DNA of 64,000 nt from Chitinivorax sp. B (GTDB lineage: Bacteria > Pseudomonadota > Gammaproteobacteria > Burkholderiales > SCOH01), in contig NZ_SCOH01000010.1 of the NCBI RefSeq assembly GCF_005503445.1, positions 62,001-126,000 of the forward strand, written 5' to 3'. A program made the position numbers and the translations under genes. Below the pieces are notes generated by a model. The model was not told the origin of the DNA, ran no database searches, and worked only from the letters and a program-made list of their open reading frames with translations. Numbering within the stretch: position 1 is the stretch's first letter; every line of letters starts with the position of its first letter. Below are positions 40,087-48,691 of this stretch, in pieces.

Positions 40087-41291
40087 GGCAGGACTCCTGC
40101 GGCCTGGTTATAACGGGACACAGCTCGGCTACGTTCGATGCTGGCCCGGGCCAGGGCCAACGCAGCATCAGAGTAACCCGATCGGGCACGAACCAAGCCA
40201 GGTAAGTCGAGTTCGCCCAACTTGAATGCTTTTTCCTGCCATTGCAGGGTATCGTTTGTGAGCTTTGCACGCTGTTCGGCCAGCGTGAACAAGGCATAAG
40301 CCTGCCGCAGCGCTACCTGCACAATTGCCAGCTCGCTTTCCAGCTGATGCTTGATCAGTGCTTGCCTGGCCTGGGCTTCGATCAGCTCTGCATTGGCGGC
40401 GGTAATACGTGGCTGATTACGGCTGTCCCCTCCAAACGAGATACGAATCCGCAGTGCGACTTTGCTGTCGTAACGGGCGCCAAATTGATCGCGCTCGGCC
40501 GCGTAGGCCAACGCCAATTCCGGATTGTCTCGTTGTGAACCGCGTACCTGCGCCAACTTGGCCTGAGCCGTAGCCACGACAGCCTGTGCCGCAATCAAGG
40601 CGGGATGTGAATCAATATGAAAGCTGGCTGGCGTTGCAAGTTGCTCAGCCATCTCTGGTAATCCCTCCACACCACTGATTACCTGACAACGCAATTTGGC
40701 CTGCTGCCATGCCACCTCCGCCTGCAAAACCAATGCCTGGGCAACATGCACCTGCGACTGTGCCTGTTGTAGATCGACCTTTGACAGATCCCCTACCTGC
40801 TCACGTCGTGCCACGTCCTGCGCCAATTGCTGTGCCTCGCTGAGCTTTTGTTTGGCCAACTGCCATTCGCTGCGCACCAACTGTGCATCCCAGCAAGCCT
40901 CGCGTAATTCACCAGCCAGTTTCAAGCGGGCGGCTTGTTGCAGCAGGGTATACCCAGCCCGTTCACGATCCACGACCATTGCCATGCGATGACGATCACC
41001 CGGCATCCAAAGGGGTGCCGACAGCTCAGCCTCCCACTCACGGTAGCCATGATTTCGGTCGATTTGGTCCGTTTTGTGCATGATCGACATGGATGGAGGG
41101 CTCGGTATCCACGCGTCGACCGCTTGCCGTCGCGCTGCATATTCCGCTTGGCGGGTTTGCATCGCCTGCCCTTCTGGTTGACGGGTCCAAGCTGCTTCCA
41201 GAATTTGATGTAGTGTCACCGCGTTGACAGGTGTCGCGAGCAATACTGCCCACAATCCTATCCAGCCGCGGCATTGAGAAAATCGATTCAT
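40083..41291 (-). CDS. TolC-family outer-membrane channel (CusC/CzcC type)
   Basis: About 402 residues with a signal peptide ending near NAV. The alpha-helical coiled-coil repeats (LREACWDAQLVRSEWQLAKQKLSEAQQLAQDVARREQVGDLSKVDLQQAQ) and the second repeat (ELIEAQARQALIKHQLESELAIV, KAFKLGELDLPGLVRARSGYSDAAL) are diagnostic of outer-membrane efflux proteins. It exports metal from the periplasm with the adaptor and pump. ATG 41291 follows GAGG. It overlaps the small membrane-anchored gene by 4 nt. Confidence 0.93.
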   Translation of the reverse strand: MNRFSQCRGWIGLWAVLLATPVNAVTLHQILEAAWTRQPEGQAMQTRQAEYAARRQAVDAWIPSPPSMSIMHKTDQIDRNHGYREWEAELSAPLWMPGDRHRMAMVVDRERAGYTLLQQAARLKLAGELREACWDAQLVRSEWQLAKQKLSEAQQLAQDVARREQVGDLSKVDLQQAQSQVHVAQALVLQAEVAWQQAKLRCQVISGVEGLPEMAEQLATPASFHIDSHPALIAAQAVVATAQAKLAQVRGSQRDNPELALAYAAERDQFGARYDSKVALRIRISFGGDSRNQPRITAANAELIEAQARQALIKHQLESELAIVQVALRQAYALFTLAEQRAKLTNDTLQWQEKAFKLGELDLPGLVRARSGYSDAALALARASIERSRAVSRYNQAAGVLP

Positions 41292-41462
41292 GAGAACCTC
41301 ATTCATCCTGATCACAATGTGGGTTGCTCGACCACGATAGTCATGGCATAACCTTGCGCCACCCTAGACAATGGTCGATAGCAATACCCGGCAGATGACG
41401 ACCCATGGCAGAGTACGTCATATGATTTACCGGATCAGCAAGCTGCCCGGGTCATGCCTGAA

Positions 41463-41822
41463 TCAGGCGAGCGGAGGGCGGAATGGGGGTAGCGGAATAT
41501 GTTGCGGGCGCTCAGTTACCAGATTTGGCGTCAATTGCGTTTGCAACGGCAGCGTGGGTAATTTGAGTGCAGGAGTATTCAGGACAGCCTGGTTACAGAG
41601 ATCGCATTTTTCACAGGCAATCTTGCAGGATTCAGAGGGATGGGTATGTTCATGCGTGGTCGCATTCCCGTTTTCATCGACGTGAGTGTGGTTCTCAACG
41701 GACACCACCCTCGCTTCAGCCGGTTTGCCGTTGATGCAAAGCGGCATCAACGCTGCCATGACGGTATTCACTGGTAGGCAGACGGCAATCCAACAAAAAA
41801 GAATCCACTTGAGCCAACGCAT
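41463..41822 (-). CDS. CzcI-like small periplasmic protein at the head of the RND operon
   Basis: About 119 residues with a signal peptide (LKWILFCWIAVCLPVNTVMAA). The mature part is His- and Cys-rich: ENHTHVDENGNATTHEHTHPSESC, then KIACEKCDLCNQ, and a C-terminal ERPQHIPLPPFRPPLA. The pattern recalls CzcI, which lies before czcCBA and influences its induction. It is first in the run and ends 171 bp before the channel gene. Start set by ATG 41822; the ribosome site is weak. Confidence 0.7.
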   Translation of the reverse strand: MRWLKWILFCWIAVCLPVNTVMAALMPLCINGKPAEARVVSVENHTHVDENGNATTHEHTHPSESCKIACEKCDLCNQAVLNTPALKLPTLPLQTQLTPNLVTERPQHIPLPPFRPPLA

Positions 41823-42461
41823 AATCAGCAGAATGTAGCACAGGTTATCGGTCTTGACGCAACCATCCTGATGGCAGTCCACCACCTACTTGATTACGTC
41901 TGGATAACAAACAGTATTGCCGCTGCCTAAAAATAAGGCAATTGTGAAAAATTCAGGCGGATGAATACATTGCCGTGCCCGCCCACGGACTTGTCCACAG
42001 CCATTGTGGATGATCCACGGTGGTTAAGCTTATTGCTCAACCCAAATCCGTTCATGCGGACAATACATCTGAATAGTATGTAATGCCCCCGTCAGGATGC
42101 CTGACATCCACCACTTGCTGCTGGCAGGAAAAACGCGAGATATCGACACCCTCGTCGACATTGAAGGGGCGGCTGTCATTACAACGTTTCCCATCCAGAC
42201 GGATGCTCGGGTTAACAATGCCAATTCGATTGCTTCATGAACGCCATCGGGCATAAGCCAGATACATCATGATTTGACACCCTATTCTGTGGGCAGGCAA
42301 CAAGCTGTATCCGCAACAGCAGGCCCGTGCACTGCAATGACTGCACCACAGCCGCGCCTATTTTTTGATCAGTTTTGTTTTTTCCTGACTGCTCAGTTGG
42401 TTAACTCACCCACTCACGGCATTATCCACAGCATTTGTGGATGGCCATATGCATCGCACCA
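41823..42461. other. 639-bp intergenic region between cheR and the metal island
   Basis: No gene is supported. It has an AT-rich block (TTTTTTGATCAGTTTTG-like, about 42360-42385) and two 21-bp repeats with TTRTCCACA...TGTGGAT arms at 41991-42011 and 42422-42442. The upstream control region of the metal operon should lie at 41823-41900, but no convincing promoter is seen. Confidence 0.5.
41991..42442. repeat. Pair of TTRTCCACA...TGTGGAT inverted repeats, 431 bp apart
   Basis: 41991-42011 and 42422-42442 match at 18 of 21 positions in the same orientation. Each has arms TCCACA / TGTGGA around 5 bp, and TTATCCACA is a perfect DnaA box, TTGTCCACA a common variant. They may be DnaA-binding sites or operator copies. 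Confidence 0.5.
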
Positions 42462-43298
42462 CTAGTCAATCCGGGCATTGGCTGTACTGGCCAGCTCATA
42501 GACAGTTTTGCCGCGTAAGCGGAACAAGTCGGATGCATGGTAGAAATTCTCAGAATGCCCGACAAACAACAAACCATCTTGCCGCATCAACGGAACAAAC
42601 TTCTTCAGAATGGAAACCTGGGTAGGCTTATCAAAATAAATCATGACATTACGGCAGAAAATGGCATCGAACGGCCCGCGAATCGGCCAAGTTGGGTCAA
42701 TCAGATTCAGCCGGCGAAAGGTGATCAGATTTTTCAGCTCCTGTTTGGCAGTCAGATTGCCGTCGGCACCTTTTGCAAAAAAGCGGTTGATCCGAGCGGG
42801 GGACAGCTTGTCGACTCGGTCTGCGGGATAGACCCCTTTGGCACCAAAATCCAGCACATTGGTATCCAGATCCGTCGCGATCAGCTTGGCTGGCGGGGTT
42901 AACGAATCGAATGCTTCGCACATCGTCATCGCAATCGAATACGGTTCTTCACCCGTCGAAGCCGCCGCACACCAAATGGAGACTGGTCCACCACCAGTCC
43001 GCTTTTTCAGATGATCCAGCAAAATTGGAAAATGGTGCTCCTCACGAAAGAAAGAGGTGAGATTGGTCGTCAACGAGTTGACAAATGCTTCCCACTCGCG
43101 CTGATCACCTTTTTGAAGATAAGCCAGGTAATCCTTGAACGAGTTGAGGTTCAAGGCACGCAGTCGGCGCGCCAGCCGACCATAAACCATATCCTGCTTG
43201 CCGTCGTGCAAGGCGATGCCGGCATAGTCATAGATCATTTTGCGTACGCGTTCGAAATCGTCACGTGTAAAGTGAAACTCACGGCTAGCGTCGTTCAT
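42462..43298 (-). CDS. cheR: Chemotaxis protein methyltransferase CheR
   Basis: Methylates glutamates of chemoreceptors using S-adenosylmethionine. 278 residues. The N-terminal helical domain (FTRDDFERVRKMIYDYAGIAL, GRLARRLRAL) leads into the methyltransferase: TTNLTSFFREEHHF, IWCAAASTGEEPYSIAM, ATDLDTNVLDFGAKGVY, and FCRNVMIYFD. No other chemotaxis genes are next to it. Its promoter region precedes 43298, where an MBL gene ends 42 bp upstream. Confidence 0.97.
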   Translation of the reverse strand: MNDASREFHFTRDDFERVRKMIYDYAGIALHDGKQDMVYGRLARRLRALNLNSFKDYLAYLQKGDQREWEAFVNSLTTNLTSFFREEHHFPILLDHLKKRTGGGPVSIWCAAASTGEEPYSIAMTMCEAFDSLTPPAKLIATDLDTNVLDFGAKGVYPADRVDKLSPARINRFFAKGADGNLTAKQELKNLITFRRLNLIDPTWPIRGPFDAIFCRNVMIYFDKPTQVSILKKFVPLMRQDGLLFVGHSENFYHASDLFRLRGKTVYELASTANARID

Positions 43299-43340
43299 GG
43301 GTCTCTCAGAAACACTGGCTGATGATGCGTTATAGCACGA

Positions 43341-44396
43341 TCAGACTACCTCGAAGCGATAAATCCCGTCATCCGTTCGGATGCGATTCAACTGCTGACG
43401 ATGCATCAAATGGTTGAGATGCGCCACGGCTTCACCCAATGCAAAAAACAGCTCGTAACCATCCAATACACGCTGAAACAGAATCGGCAAACAATCGACG
43501 GCATGCCGTGGCTGATTGCAAAAAGCCAATAACGCGGCCAAACGGTCTGCATGATGCATCTGTAATGCTGATACCCGTGCATGAACACCCTGAAAAGGTT
43601 TGCCGTGAGAGGGCAGCACCAGTGTATCGGCCGGCAACGGCAAAAATCGCTGCAACGACGCCAGAAACATGGCAACCGGATCGCCATCCGGCTCACCAGC
43701 CCACACTGCGACATTGGTGCTGATCGTGGGTAGTAGCATGTCCCCGGCGATCAACACCTGTAGTGCGGGGCAATATAACGCCACATGCTCGGGCGAATGC
43801 CCATAACCCGGGATAACATGCCAATCCTGCTCATCAATCCGGATCACATCGCCTGGCAAAATCCGCCTGAACTGGGCCGGTAAGGCAGGCACACCCACCT
43901 GGTAACGCGTACCACGTGCGGCCAACATCTCCAGCAGTGACCCCGCCACACCATGCGAACGATAGAAATCCACCAGTTCCGCATGGGAATACCCTGCCAA
44001 GTCCCGCCATACCAGATGGGCCGACAGGAACTCACCTTCGCTCATCCAGACTGGTGCCTGCCAGCGTTCGGCCAGCCAGGCTGCATTGCCAATATGGTCG
44101 GGGTGATTATGCGTGACCAGGATACGGTTGACTGGCATACCTGCCAGATGCTGATCGAATATCTGCTGCCAATGCGCCTGCGTAGCTGCATTACCAAAGC
44201 CTGTATCGACAATTGTCCAACCATCACCATCCCGCAATAACCACAAATTGATGTGATTCAATGCCAGTGGTAGCGGCATTCGCAACCAGAAAACCCCAGA
44301 TGCAACCTCGGTCAGCGTTCCTGGTTCAGGCAGCATCAACGGTGGATAAAAAGGGGGCGGTATTTCAGCTGGGGTCGGCAGATCAGGAGAAGACAT
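43341..44396 (-). CDS. MBL-fold metallohydrolase
   Basis: About 351 residues with an intact metal motif THNHPDHIG, GFG...DTGFGN start, later PGYGHSPEHVALY and AGDMLLPTISTNVA, and a C-terminal helical extension (DGYELFFALGEAVAHLNHL) seen in the LACTB2/hydroxyacylglutathione-like thioesterase branch. The substrate is unknown. The frame extends upstream to 44588, but ATG 44396 gives a family-like N-terminus. It is divergent from liuR; the region between them carries the liuR promoter. Confidence 0.9.
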   Translation of the reverse strand: MSSPDLPTPAEIPPPFYPPLMLPEPGTLTEVASGVFWLRMPLPLALNHINLWLLRDGDGWTIVDTGFGNAATQAHWQQIFDQHLAGMPVNRILVTHNHPDHIGNAAWLAERWQAPVWMSEGEFLSAHLVWRDLAGYSHAELVDFYRSHGVAGSLLEMLAARGTRYQVGVPALPAQFRRILPGDVIRIDEQDWHVIPGYGHSPEHVALYCPALQVLIAGDMLLPTISTNVAVWAGEPDGDPVAMFLASLQRFLPLPADTLVLPSHGKPFQGVHARVSALQMHHADRLAALLAFCNQPRHAVDCLPILFQRVLDGYELFFALGEAVAHLNHLMHRQQLNRIRTDDGIYRFEVV

Positions 44397-44562
44397 ACGG
44401 TGCTCAACTTCGGCATCGGACAACAATGTCTGCATTGTGCGCCCACAAACAGGCCATTGCCATTGACACAAGCGTACAGGATCACTGACGTCTTCATGCC
44501 CCGTCAGGTTAAAATCTCTCCCCGATCTGCTATAGTCCGACCATTCAAAACAGGGGGCCTTT

Positions 44563-44949
44563 ATGGAACATGCTGTCAACGACGCCACCTATACCATCAC
44601 CGATCTTGCCCGTGAATTCGATGTCACCACTCGGACCATTCGCTTTTATGAAGATGAAGGACTACTGGCACCGGAACGGGTAGGCCGCAACCGACTTTAC
44701 TACCAACGGGATCGCACGCGGCTGATGCTGATTTTGCGTGGCAAGCGTCTGGGTTTTTCCTTGAACGAGATCCGCGAGTTGTTCGATTTGTACGACATGG
44801 CCAAGGATGAAAAGCCGCAGCTACGGTTGCTGCTGGATCGCATTGCCAAGAAACGCGCGCAATTGGAACAACAAAAGACGGATATCGAGATTGTGCTGGC
44901 GGAGATGGGTGCGCTGGCTGATCGGTGTAAGCAGATCCTGGGCGAGTGA
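44563..44949 (+). CDS. liuR: MerR-family regulator LiuR
   Basis: 128 residues. The helix-turn-helix TITDLAREFDVTTRTIRFYEDEGLL and wing are typical; the C-terminal dimer helix (LLLDRIAKKRAQLEQQKTDIEIVLAEM) follows. Homologues control leucine and isovalerate degradation genes and respond to pathway CoA esters. It is immediately upstream of the liu operon, and a palindromic site is 22 bp after its stop. GGGGG is upstream of ATG 44563. Confidence 0.9.
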   Translation: MEHAVNDATYTITDLAREFDVTTRTIRFYEDEGLLAPERVGRNRLYYQRDRTRLMLILRGKRLGFSLNEIRELFDLYDMAKDEKPQLRLLLDRIAKKRAQLEQQKTDIEIVLAEMGALADRCKQILGE

Positions 44950-44970
44950 TACCATTTTGCCGTCAGCGTA

Positions 44971-44999
44971 TTGACGTTAACGTAAACTGGAATTAGAGT
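44971..44999 (+). promoter_or_regulatory. liu operon promoter with LiuR-type operator
   Basis: TTGACG (44971-44976), a 17-bp spacer and TAGAGT (44994-44999) resemble a sigma70 promoter. The dyad TTGACGTTAACGTAAA (44971-44986; ACGTTAACGT perfectly palindromic) resembles the LiuR consensus I recall and covers the -35. The leader to liuA is about 220 nt. Confidence 0.65.
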
Positions 45000-45222
45000 T
45001 GCGACTACCAATCAAACGCTCATTTGGTAGCAGTGGGTCATATCATTGGCAGCATGCCGATCAGTGCATCCACATTGACGATTCAGCCTGCTGGATCACC
45101 TGATCGCAAATAATCACATCACCATGCATACCGGCACCACATGCCGCTCAGGTGGTCTAAGATAAAAAGATTGCGCTGTCACCTGAGCGAGCAACCTATC
45201 GAATGCCAGACGGAGACACCTC

Positions 45223-46389
45223 ATGATTACCTATCCCAGCCTGAATTTCGCCTTGGGCGACACCATCGACATGCTGCGTGAAGCAGTTCGCAGCTTTGTA
45301 GCAGCCGAGCTGACTCCCCATGCTGCCGACATCGACCGAGATAATGTCTTCCCAGCCCAGATGTGGCGTAAATTTGGGGAACTGGGTGTGTTGGGGCTGA
45401 CAGTCGAAGAGGAATATGGTGGCACCAATCTGGGTTATCTCGCGCACATTGTTGCCATGGAAGAAATCTCCCGCGGCTCCGCATCGGTTGGCCTTTCTTA
45501 CGGTGCGCATTCCAATTTGTGTGTGAACCAGATCCGCAAGAACGGCAACGAGGCGCAAAAGCGCAAGTACCTGCCGAAGCTGATCTCCGGTGAATATGTG
45601 GGCGCATTGGCGATGAGCGAGCCCAATGCCGGCTCTGATGTCGTTTCAATGAAGTTACGCGCCGATAAGCAAGGTGATCGCTACATCCTCAATGGCTCCA
45701 AAATGTGGATCACCAATGGTGGCGATGCCGACGTACTGGTCGTTTATGCCAAGACAGATACCGCTGCGGGTGCAAAAGGCATGACTGCCTTCCTGATCGA
45801 AAAAGGCATGAAGGGTTTCAGCGCAGGTAGCAAGCTGGATAAGCTCGGCATGCGTGGCTCCAATACCTATCCGCTGTTTTTTGATGATGTAGAAGTACCG
45901 GAAGAAAATGTGCTGGGTCAGGTCGGTAAAGGTGTGAACGTGTTGATGAGCGGCCTGGACTATGAACGTGCAGTACTCTCCGGCGGGCCATTGGGCATCA
46001 TGCAAGCCTGCATGGATGCGGTTGTGCCTTATATCCACGACCGCAAGCAATTTGGCCAGGCCATTGGCGAGTTTGAACTGATACAGGGCAAGATTGCCGA
46101 CATGTACACCACCCTGTCTGCCTGCCGTGCCTATGTGTATGCCGTAGGTGCCGCGCTGGATCGTGGCGAAACCACCCGCAAGGATGCCGCTGGTGCCATT
46201 CTGTATGCCGCTGAGAAAGCCACCTGGATGGCTGGTGAAGCCATTCAGACATTGGGTGGCAATGGCTACATCAACGAATACCCGGTAGCCCGCCTGTGGC
46301 GCGATGCCAAGCTGTATGAAATCGGCGCGGGTACCAGCGAAATCCGCCGCATGCTGATCGGGCGCGAGCTATTCAACGAAACACGCTGA
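45223..46389 (+). CDS. liuA: Isovaleryl-CoA dehydrogenase
   Basis: Oxidises isovaleryl-CoA to 3-methylcrotonyl-CoA with FAD, passing electrons to ETF. 388 residues. The catalytic Glu lies in [15 protein letters not shown], as in human IVD, while the C-terminal loop is [11 protein letters not shown] (Ala at the site where other family members hold Glu), which separates it from the medium-chain type. [14 protein letters not shown] and [14 protein letters not shown] are FAD and substrate motifs. GGAG lies 7 nt before ATG 45223. It opens the liu operon. Confidence 0.96.
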   Translation: MITYPSLNFALGDTIDMLREAVRSFVAAELTPHAADIDRDNVFPAQMWRKFGELGVLGLTVEEEYGGTNLGYLAHIVAMEEISRGSASVGLSYGAHSNLCVNQIRKNGNEAQKRKYLPKLISGEYVGALAMSEPNAGSDVVSMKLRADKQGDRYILNGSKMWITNGGDADVLVVYAKTDTAAGAKGMTAFLIEKGMKGFSAGSKLDKLGMRGSNTYPLFFDDVEVPEENVLGQVGKGVNVLMSGLDYERAVLSGGPLGIMQACMDAVVPYIHDRKQFGQAIGEFELIQGKIADMYTTLSACRAYVYAVGAALDRGETTRKDAAGAILYAAEKATWMAGEAIQTLGGNGYINEYPVARLWRDAKLYEIGAGTSEIRRMLIGRELFNETR

Positions 46390-46486
46390 GCCACTTGGCT
46401 GTCTGTCAGCCACAGCTGACACGTACTCACAGGGAGAGAAGTTATACCACTCTCCCCAATTACTTAACCAGACAAGTCGATCTGCC

Positions 46487-46951
46487 ATGTTTGCCACATC
46501 ACAGCAACACACATTTTGGCAACACGCCTGCACCAAGCTGGGCATATCGGCCGATACCCCTTGCCAGGTCTGGCACTTTGGCAGCACCACAGAGATGGCA
46601 CACCATTTGGTGGAACTGGTCATTACCGGTCACAAACGCGCCACCTGCTGCACTGTTGCTGGATGCGAGCATCAAGCAACCCAAGCGCCGATCGAAGGCA
46701 CTTACAGCTTGGTGACGGAACGGGATGGCACCCCACGCTGTGTCATTGTAACGACGGAAGTAAGGCAACGTCGTTTCTGCGATGTCGATTTCACGTTTGC
46801 ACAGCAAGAAGGCGAAGGGGATGAGACGCTGGATGAGTGGCGTGATGGCCATCGCCGCTATTTTATGCAGGAAGCCGCCGAGTTCGGCTATACCTTCAGC
46901 GAAGACAGTTTGTTGTATTGCGAACAGTTCAAGATGGTGTACACGGGCTGA
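46487..46951 (+). CDS. ASCH domain protein
   Basis: 154 residues. VWHFGSTTEMAHHLVELVITGHKRATCC is the ASCH beginning; further motifs are a proline-rich hinge, GTYSLVTERDGTPRCVIVTTEV and FAQQEGEGDETLDEWRDGHRRYF. ASCH domains bind RNA or act as small amidohydrolases; a specific role is not evident. It sits between liuA and the thiolase, so it is probably cotranscribed. No good ribosome site precedes 46487. Confidence 0.9.
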   Translation: MFATSQQHTFWQHACTKLGISADTPCQVWHFGSTTEMAHHLVELVITGHKRATCCTVAGCEHQATQAPIEGTYSLVTERDGTPRCVIVTTEVRQRRFCDVDFTFAQQEGEGDETLDEWRDGHRRYFMQEAAEFGYTFSEDSLLYCEQFKMVYTG

Positions 46952-47008
46952 TCATGCCGCCACACACCTGAATGCCCTAACCATGCACTAGATTAAGGAG
47001 TCTTAACC

Positions 47009-48190
47009 ATGTCCGACGCCATTGTGATTGTCTCTGCAGCCCGCACGCCCATTGGCGGCTTTCAGGGCGACTTTACAGCACTGACCGCATCCGAATTGGG
47101 CAGCGTGGCAATCAAAGCTGCCGTCGAACGCGCCACCTTGTCCGCCAGTGATATTGACGAAGTCATCATGGGCTGCGTATTGCCAGCCGGGCAAGGCCAG
47201 GCCCCTGCACGTCAAGCCAGTATCAAGGCGGGTCTGCCGTTGTCCACCAACTGTACTACCATCAACAAGATGTGTGGTTCAGGCATGAAGGCACTGATGT
47301 TTGCCCACGACATGCTCAAGGCCGGCAACAACACCGTGATGGTCGCCGGCGGCATGGAAAGCATGACCAATGCCCCTTACCTGCTTCAGAAGGCGCGTGG
47401 TGGCTTTCGGTTGGGCCATGGTGAAATCAAGGACCACATGTTCCTGGATGGCCTGGAAGATGCCTACGACAAAGGCCGCCTGATGGGTACTTTTGCTGAA
47501 GAATGTGCAGAAAAATATGGTTTCACCCGCGCAGCACAGGATGAGTTTGCTATCACTTCCCTGCAACGGGCAATGGATGCCAGCACCCATCACAAATTCG
47601 ATGATGAAATCGTCTCGGTGCCGGTACCCATGGGCCGTGACACCAAGCTGATCCACCTGGACGAGCAACCGTTCAAAGCCAAACTGGATAAGATTCCGCA
47701 ACTGAAACCTGCGTTCAAGAAAGATGGCACGGTCACCGCGGCCAATTCCAGCTCCATTTCTGACGGCGCCTCAGCACTGGTGTTGATGCGGGAAAGCGAT
47801 GCCCTGACACGTGGCCTGAAACCGCTGGCACGCATTGTGGGCCACGCCAGCCACGCACACGAGCCGAACTGGTTTACCACCGCACCGGTCGGAGCCATTC
47901 AAAAGTTGTTTGCGAATACCGGCTGGGCCGTTTCCGATGTGGATTTGTTTGAAATCAACGAAGCCTTTGCCGTTGTCACCATGGCTGCCATGAAAGAGTT
48001 GCACTTGCCGCACGACAAGGTCAATGTTCATGGTGGCGCGTGTGCATTGGGCCATCCGATTGGCGCATCCGGGGCCCGCATTGTTACCACCCTGCTCTAT
48101 GCGTTGAAGCATTACGGCCAGAAACGCGGCGTTGCCAGCCTGTGTATCGGCGGCGGCGAAGCCACAGCAATGGCCGTGGAGTTGATTTGA
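47009..48190 (+). CDS. Acetyl-CoA C-acyltransferase (thiolase)
   Basis: 393 residues. Catalytic Cys in NKMCGSGMKALMF, His in NVHGGACALGHPIGASGAR and the second Cys in SLCIGGGEATAM. This is the AtoB/PhaA type that joins or splits acetoacetyl-CoA and acetyl-CoA. In this operon it could process the products of leucine degradation. ATG 47009 follows AAGGAG. The MaoC gene starts 18 bp after its stop. Confidence 0.95.
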   Translation: MSDAIVIVSAARTPIGGFQGDFTALTASELGSVAIKAAVERATLSASDIDEVIMGCVLPAGQGQAPARQASIKAGLPLSTNCTTINKMCGSGMKALMFAHDMLKAGNNTVMVAGGMESMTNAPYLLQKARGGFRLGHGEIKDHMFLDGLEDAYDKGRLMGTFAEECAEKYGFTRAAQDEFAITSLQRAMDASTHHKFDDEIVSVPVPMGRDTKLIHLDEQPFKAKLDKIPQLKPAFKKDGTVTAANSSSISDGASALVLMRESDALTRGLKPLARIVGHASHAHEPNWFTTAPVGAIQKLFANTGWAVSDVDLFEINEAFAVVTMAAMKELHLPHDKVNVHGGACALGHPIGASGARIVTTLLYALKHYGQKRGVASLCIGGGEATAMAVELI

Positions 48191-48208
48191 GGTCTTGAGG
48201 TTTTAACG

Positions 48209-48691
48209 ATGTCAGAAGTAAAGCTGTATTTTGAAGATTTGAACCCAGGTCGCGTGTTCCATGGCGGCCCGGTCACCCTGGAAGCAGACGAACTGGTCGA
48301 CTTTGCCCGCCAATATGATCCGCAGCCCTTCCACCTGACCGAAGCCGGTGGGTGTGCCAGCATCTTTGGCGGCTTGGTCGCCAGCGGCTGGCAAACCGCT
48401 GCGTTGACTATGCGCATGTTTGTCCACAGTGATCTGAAACGGGTTGCCAATGGCCTGATTGGCTTGCAAATCGACAAGCTGACCTTTCACCAACCAGTAC
48501 GCCCGGGCGATACCTTGCAATCTGAATTTGATGTATTGAATCGCAAGCGCTCGCACTCCAAACCCGGGTTTGGCGTGGTGCACACTTGCTGGCGTACTTA
48601 CAACCAACATGGCGACATGGTGATGAGCCTGGAGTGTGCCATCTGGGTTGCCACCCGCCCCTCAGGGGCTGCTGACGAGGTTTCTGTATGA
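48209..48691 (+). CDS. MaoC-family (hotdog) dehydratase
   Basis: 160 residues with the MaoC/(R)-hydratase fold: YFEDLNPGRVFHGGPVTLEADELVDFARQYDPQPFH has the conserved Asp-Gln/Pro-His hydration site (YDPQPFH). GGLVASGWQTAALTMR continues it, followed by RPGDTLQSEFDVLNRKRS. It may hydrate an enoyl-CoA of the pathway. Its last 4 nt overlap the next acyl-CoA dehydrogenase start (ATGA). GAGG lies upstream of ATG 48209. Confidence 0.93.
   Translation: MSEVKLYFEDLNPGRVFHGGPVTLEADELVDFARQYDPQPFHLTEAGGCASIFGGLVASGWQTAALTMRMFVHSDLKRVANGLIGLQIDKLTFHQPVRPGDTLQSEFDVLNRKRSHSKPGFGVVHTCWRTYNQHGDMVMSLECAIWVATRPSGAADEVSV

Noticed and set aside
42030-42254. 74-codon minus-strand frame between cheR and the metal island
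   Set aside because: No ribosome site or family features.
41991-42442. Replication origin
   Set aside because: Only two DnaA-like dyads, no AT-rich unwinding repeats, and no dnaA, gidA or parAB genes nearby.
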